Below, piece by piece: positions 6,470 to 9,205 of a stretch of 9,205 nucleotides of DNA. Every line of letters begins with the position of its first letter. The stretch's first letter is position 1. Position numbers and translations under genes: made by a program. Origin of the DNA: Desulfobacteraceae bacterium (GTDB lineage: Bacteria > Desulfobacterota > DSM-4660 > Desulfatiglandales > Desulfatiglandaceae); the NCBI GenBank assembly GCA_030632525.1, contig DAOVUP010000029.1, positions 1 through 9,205 on the forward strand, written 5' to 3'. Under the pieces are notes generated by a model. It was not told the origin of the DNA. It worked only from the letters and a program-made list of their open reading frames with translations, and did not search any database.

Positions 6470-8052
6470 TACTCCCACTGTATGGTCTTGGCCAAAAGGC
6501 TTGTAAGGTCCAGCATCTCCATCTTGAGCTCTTCGCCTAAGAATGGGTCCTCCATTGCGCAGCGAAGATGAATCTGACATTTGGGGCAGGCAGTGATCAA
6601 TAGATCGCTATCAGTATCATGGGCCTGTCGGATACGCTTAACCTGAAGCATCTTGCTAAATGAATCGCATCCGGTCCAGGCGCTGTTGCCGCAGCATATT
6701 GCGCTGGTTCCACTGTCCTGCATCTCATCAAAGGAGTCTGGATTAAGCCGGTTGATAAGCTTCCTCGGCAGATCGGGGCGATTCTCAAAACGGCTTAATC
6801 TGCATGGGTCCTGAAAAGTCAATTTCTTGTCAAATTTCTTGAAGCCCACAGCCCCCTTATCAATCTCCTTTTCCAAGAGATCAAAGATGTGAGTGACCTT
6901 GCAATTAAGGTCAATCCCCTGTTCAGGATAGTCTCTAACAAGGGTCCTGTAGCATTCGGGGCAGGCGGTTATCACCTCTTCTATTCCTAAATCATTCATC
7001 GCTTCCGCGTTCAGTTTTGCCAATCTCAGGAAATTTGCCCTGTCCCCGGACCATAGAAGATCATGCCCGCAGCATCGCTCATTTTTGAGCAGCGCAGGAT
7101 GAATGTCGAAAAAATTGAGAAGCCGAAGGCTGTCAACGAGGATATCACGTGTTTGTACCCCCAAAAAGTTCCTAAAAAAGATATCAAAGTAGGGGGCGCA
7201 TCCTCCGAAGAACAGGGTCTTGCTATCAGGATCTGTCTGAATGTCCCCGGGAAGCCATCCCCACTGTTTTACCTCAAGATCTTTTGATGTCATTGTCCGC
7301 ATCAGGGAATGAAAAAACCCGCCATGGGATGCATGTCTGTCAGAACCGCTCCTTACCAGGATATCACGCAGATCCCGAACAAACCCGGAGAAATCTACTG
7401 CAGAGGGACACCGATCATAACATAGTCCACAGGTCAGACAGGACCAGACGTCTTCTTGCACTAAAGGAGAATCGATGTCTCCAGCGACCACAGCATTTGC
7501 AATGGCCCTTGGGGAGAAAGTCTTTCCTGCGAGGGTCAAGGGACAGGCGGACGAACATTTCCCACAGTCCTGGCAGGCATAAACATCGTGGGTAGATACA
7601 ATTTTCTTAATGGCTTCGTCCCTTTCAGCCACTGGCATCGATTCCGTGGCCGGCCTTATCGGGCTTGTGCCCATCTCTCCTATTTCCCTTGAAAAGCGTT
7701 GCAGAAACTCAAGGAGACGTTCCGATTCATCGGGCAGAAAGGTGGCAAAACGAAGGCGATCCTTGCCTAAACCTAACAGCTCTAAGATCCCCCGGGTATC
7801 CTCCACATGCCCCTGTGCGTTGGTAGTTCCTGTTCCATACCGGCATGCACCCGGTTCACACCCTATTAGGGCTACACCGTTCGCCCCCATTTCAAAGGAC
7901 TTAAAAAGGAGAGCCTTGCTGATCCTTCCTGTACATGGAATTCGCACCATCTTGATATTGTCAGGGATCTTCGACCCGATGTCCTGAAGCGTCTGATACG
8001 CCGCATGCGGTCCCCAGTTGCACATGAAAAGTATGATATTAAATTCTGTCAT
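6469..8052 (-). CDS. MvhD-HdrC-HdrB fusion, iron-sulfur electron-transfer protein
   Basis: This is a 527-residue three-module protein. Residues 1-115 are an MvhD/FlpD-like domain with Cys11-Asn-Trp, Cys40-Thr-Gly-Arg, and Cys65 and Cys70 in Gly-Cys-Glu-Pro-Gly-Ala-Cys. The usual second cysteine of CNWC is Gly14 here. Residues 155-220 are an HdrC-like ferredoxin with two complete [4Fe-4S] motifs (Cys160/163/166/170 and Cys205/208/211/215). Residues 280-500 are HdrB/HdrD-like with two CCG motifs: Cys285, Cys327-Cys328-Gly, Cys364-x-x-Cys367; and Cys417, Cys453-Cys454-Gly, Cys489-x-x-Cys492. In HdrB these bind non-cubane [4Fe-4S] clusters that reduce the disulfide or an analogous acceptor. The protein should be soluble. 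The preceding HdrA-like protein ends just where an MvhD domain would normally follow, so this N-terminus probably docks to it. GGAGTG lies 13 nt before the ATG, a long spacing. Physiological acceptor unknown. Confidence 0.88.
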   Translation of the reverse strand: MTEFNIILFMCNWGPHAAYQTLQDIGSKIPDNIKMVRIPCTGRISKALLFKSFEMGANGVALIGCEPGACRYGTGTTNAQGHVEDTRGILELLGLGKDRLRFATFLPDESERLLEFLQRFSREIGEMGTSPIRPATESMPVAERDEAIKKIVSTHDVYACQDCGKCSSACPLTLAGKTFSPRAIANAVVAGDIDSPLVQEDVWSCLTCGLCYDRCPSAVDFSGFVRDLRDILVRSGSDRHASHGGFFHSLMRTMTSKDLEVKQWGWLPGDIQTDPDSKTLFFGGCAPYFDIFFRNFLGVQTRDILVDSLRLLNFFDIHPALLKNERCCGHDLLWSGDRANFLRLAKLNAEAMNDLGIEEVITACPECYRTLVRDYPEQGIDLNCKVTHIFDLLEKEIDKGAVGFKKFDKKLTFQDPCRLSRFENRPDLPRKLINRLNPDSFDEMQDSGTSAICCGNSAWTGCDSFSKMLQVKRIRQAHDTDSDLLITACPKCQIHLRCAMEDPFLGEELKMEMLDLTSLLAKTIQWE

Positions 8053-8196
8053 GGATATGCTTAATCACTCCATCGTCGTTTGCAGGCGTTCACAGATTCA
8101 AGGGTCCAGAGGTTCCCTCTTCTTTTCATCCTGCATCCTGCATCCTGCATCCAATACCCAATACCCAGTACCCGATACCAAATCCCCAGAAATCGC
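8053..8196 (-). other. Intergenic gap between HdrA-like gene and mvhD-hdrCB
   Basis: Almost half of this gap is a heptamer array (8127-8189). The rest has a small 5-bp hairpin (8108-8120, AGAGG/CCTCT) without a T-run on the - strand, and the GGAGTG in front of the mvhD-hdrCB start. No promoter stands out. Confidence 0.5.
8127..8189 (-). repeat. Nine-unit heptamer tandem repeat
   Basis: On the + strand the units are three copies of CATCCTG, then CATCCAA, TACCCAA, TACCCAG, TACCCGA, and two degenerate units (TACCAAA, TCCCCAG). The unit shifts gradually along the array from CATCC- to TACCC-type, as in an old, drifting tandem repeat. It ends 7 nt from the stop codon of the HdrA-like gene. Confidence 0.85.
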
Positions 8197-9204
8197 CTAA
8201 TTATTGTCTACAAGTACCGCTCCAAGCAATTGCTCGAGATATTTCTGATCCCGATAGGGGCTGTCAGCCGCATTTGACGGGCATACGGAGATGCAGTTGC
8301 CGCACCCCTTACAGAGAGCCTCGTCTACCATCGCATACCACCCACCCACTCTATTTTCCAAGAGGGTAACCGCTTGATAAGGACAGACCTCGATACAGCG
8401 CCCGCATCCTCGGCAAAGATCTTTGTCCACCACTACGGTAAATCCTTTGCTCTGCCTTGGGCCCCGAGGCATAATTGCGGCAGCAAGCGCAGCAGCGGCA
8501 GCGCCTGCTTTCCGTTTAGATACGTGAACACCGGGCGGATAGGCCTTGAAAAGACCGGCGATAGAGGTCGCTCCAGGATAGATAAAGGGTGTCCCGGGAG
8601 TACCGCGTTTTTGGATTGAGGATGTCAGTATGCTGCTCGGGAGCCCCTTCTGGGAAATATAAGGTATTTGCCCTCTTGCCTTTTCTCCTAAGATTATGGC
8701 CCCTACCTGTATAACTTGAGAAAATCCTTCTGTTTTCACAAAGATCTGGAAATCACCCAATGTACCGCTCATACCGGTGACCTCAGACCCCTCAAAACAG
8801 TGTATATTGGTATGGGGCAGCTTTTTTGTTAATGGCCGGTCCTCATTTCCGAACATAAAGACCTCAAGCCCGGCAGAAGCCAAGGTTTGAGCGCTGTTTA
8901 CGGCTGATTCTGACTCGCCGATTACCGCAGTAGCAAAATTATAGGTCCTCACCGGGGCCGGAAGAGGCCTTAAACTCTTGGCCCTGTTGACAGATCGGGC
9001 GATCAGCCCGGTAAAACGCTCGAGAGCAGTAGCGCTGTCTTCCAAAAGATACCGCAGCGCCTCCCCCCTTAAGTTGCAGGTTTCAACCATGGCCCGGCTG
9101 ATCCCTGTCCCATGAAAGAGTTGGTCCTTCAGACGGCTTCTCTGATCCGTGCAGGCGCTGCATACAAAGTCGAGGGGGCAGCACACGCAGGAGGCAAGGA
9201 CCAC
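8197..9204 (-). CDS. HdrA-like ferredoxin-domain protein, N-terminus outside the window
   Basis: This is a partial gene with 335 residues visible. The frame is open to the edge, and the GTG at 9204 is almost certainly internal, because the first residues (Val-Leu-Ala-Ser-Cys) match the HdrA segment that normally lies about 80 residues in. The segment then carries an unusual Cys cluster, Ser-Cys-Val-Cys-Cys and Cys-Ser-Ala-Cys (residues 5-18). A Rossmann-like stretch follows at about 90-118, but its glycine motif reads Gly-Glu-Ser-Glu-Ser-Ala instead of Gly-x-Gly-x-x-Gly, so FAD binding may be lost or altered. The C-terminus has two [4Fe-4S] ferredoxin motifs (Cys264/267/270/274 and Cys298/301/304/308). 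It ends shortly after the second ferredoxin, where the HdrA-MvhD fusion in this window continues into MvhD; here that MvhD module is the start of the next gene. A role as electron conduit in the Hdr-like complex is inferred. Confidence 0.8.
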   Translation of the reverse strand: MVLASCVCCPLDFVCSACTDQRSRLKDQLFHGTGISRAMVETCNLRGEALRYLLEDSATALERFTGLIARSVNRAKSLRPLPAPVRTYNFATAVIGESESAVNSAQTLASAGLEVFMFGNEDRPLTKKLPHTNIHCFEGSEVTGMSGTLGDFQIFVKTEGFSQVIQVGAIILGEKARGQIPYISQKGLPSSILTSSIQKRGTPGTPFIYPGATSIAGLFKAYPPGVHVSKRKAGAAAAALAAAIMPRGPRQSKGFTVVVDKDLCRGCGRCIEVCPYQAVTLLENRVGGWYAMVDEALCKGCGNCISVCPSNAADSPYRDQKYLEQLLGAVLVDNN

Positions 9205-9205
9205 C

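Noticed and set aside
8108..8120. Small hairpin AGAGG/CCTCT as a terminator
   Set aside because: It has only five pairs, and no T-run follows on the strand of the genes.
8127..8189. Possible CRISPR array
   Set aside because: The repeats are 7 bp with no spacers between them, and no cas genes are present.
3923..9204. Assignment to QmoABC or to the BamDEF part of class II benzoyl-CoA reductase
   Set aside because: No membrane heme subunit and no BamB/BamC partner is visible, and the fusion order does not clearly match either. Naming it would be a guess.

Overview
The window looks like part of a genome from a strict anaerobe, most likely a Desulfobacterota (deltaproteobacterial) sulfate reducer or syntroph. 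The reasons are a block of heterodisulfide-reductase-like (Hdr/Mvh) electron-transfer genes, a selenocysteine-encoding UGA inside hdrA, and 7-bp tandem repeats in the gaps between genes. This placement is an inference from gene content; there is no rRNA or marker gene here.

Layout. On the + strand, from the left: a small BamE/SmpA-like lipoprotein (2-364), a single-domain cupin (380-778), a tiny zinc-ribbon-like reading frame interrupted by one in-frame UGA (771-953), and a MATE-family efflux pump (about 1060-2472). On the - strand, read from the right edge: an HdrA-like iron-sulfur protein that runs off the window (8197-9204), an MvhD-HdrC-HdrB fusion (6469-8052), an HdrA-MvhD fusion (3923-6352), and an AmpG-type muropeptide transporter (2508-3752), which converges on the MATE gene. 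There are no tRNA, rRNA, CRISPR or transposase genes, and no gene-free stretch longer than 300 bases.

How the genes work together. The three - strand redox genes probably form one soluble complex. Together they carry two HdrA-type modules, two MvhD modules, one HdrC-type ferredoxin module and one HdrB/D-type module with two CCG motifs, an inventory typical of flavin-based electron-bifurcating or confurcating complexes. The partner dehydrogenase or hydrogenase is not in the window. The hdrA gene seems to be split by a stop codon at 5723-5725, but the frame continues through the family motif as Cys-Ser-Ile-UGA. Beginning 20 nt after the UGA there is a perfect 7-bp hairpin with a GGUC loop. This is therefore read as a selenoprotein of about 809 residues, not as two genes.

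The most novel item is the small frame at 771-953. It also has an in-frame UGA, a CxC motif before it and a CxxC motif after it, and a long imperfect hairpin with a GUC apical loop starting 7 nt downstream. It is a candidate short selenoprotein of a kind I do not recognise. A nonsense-mutated zinc-ribbon gene is the main alternative. The second unusual feature is that every gap flanking the - strand genes holds its own array of 7-bp tandem repeats, some of which run into the ends of coding sequences.
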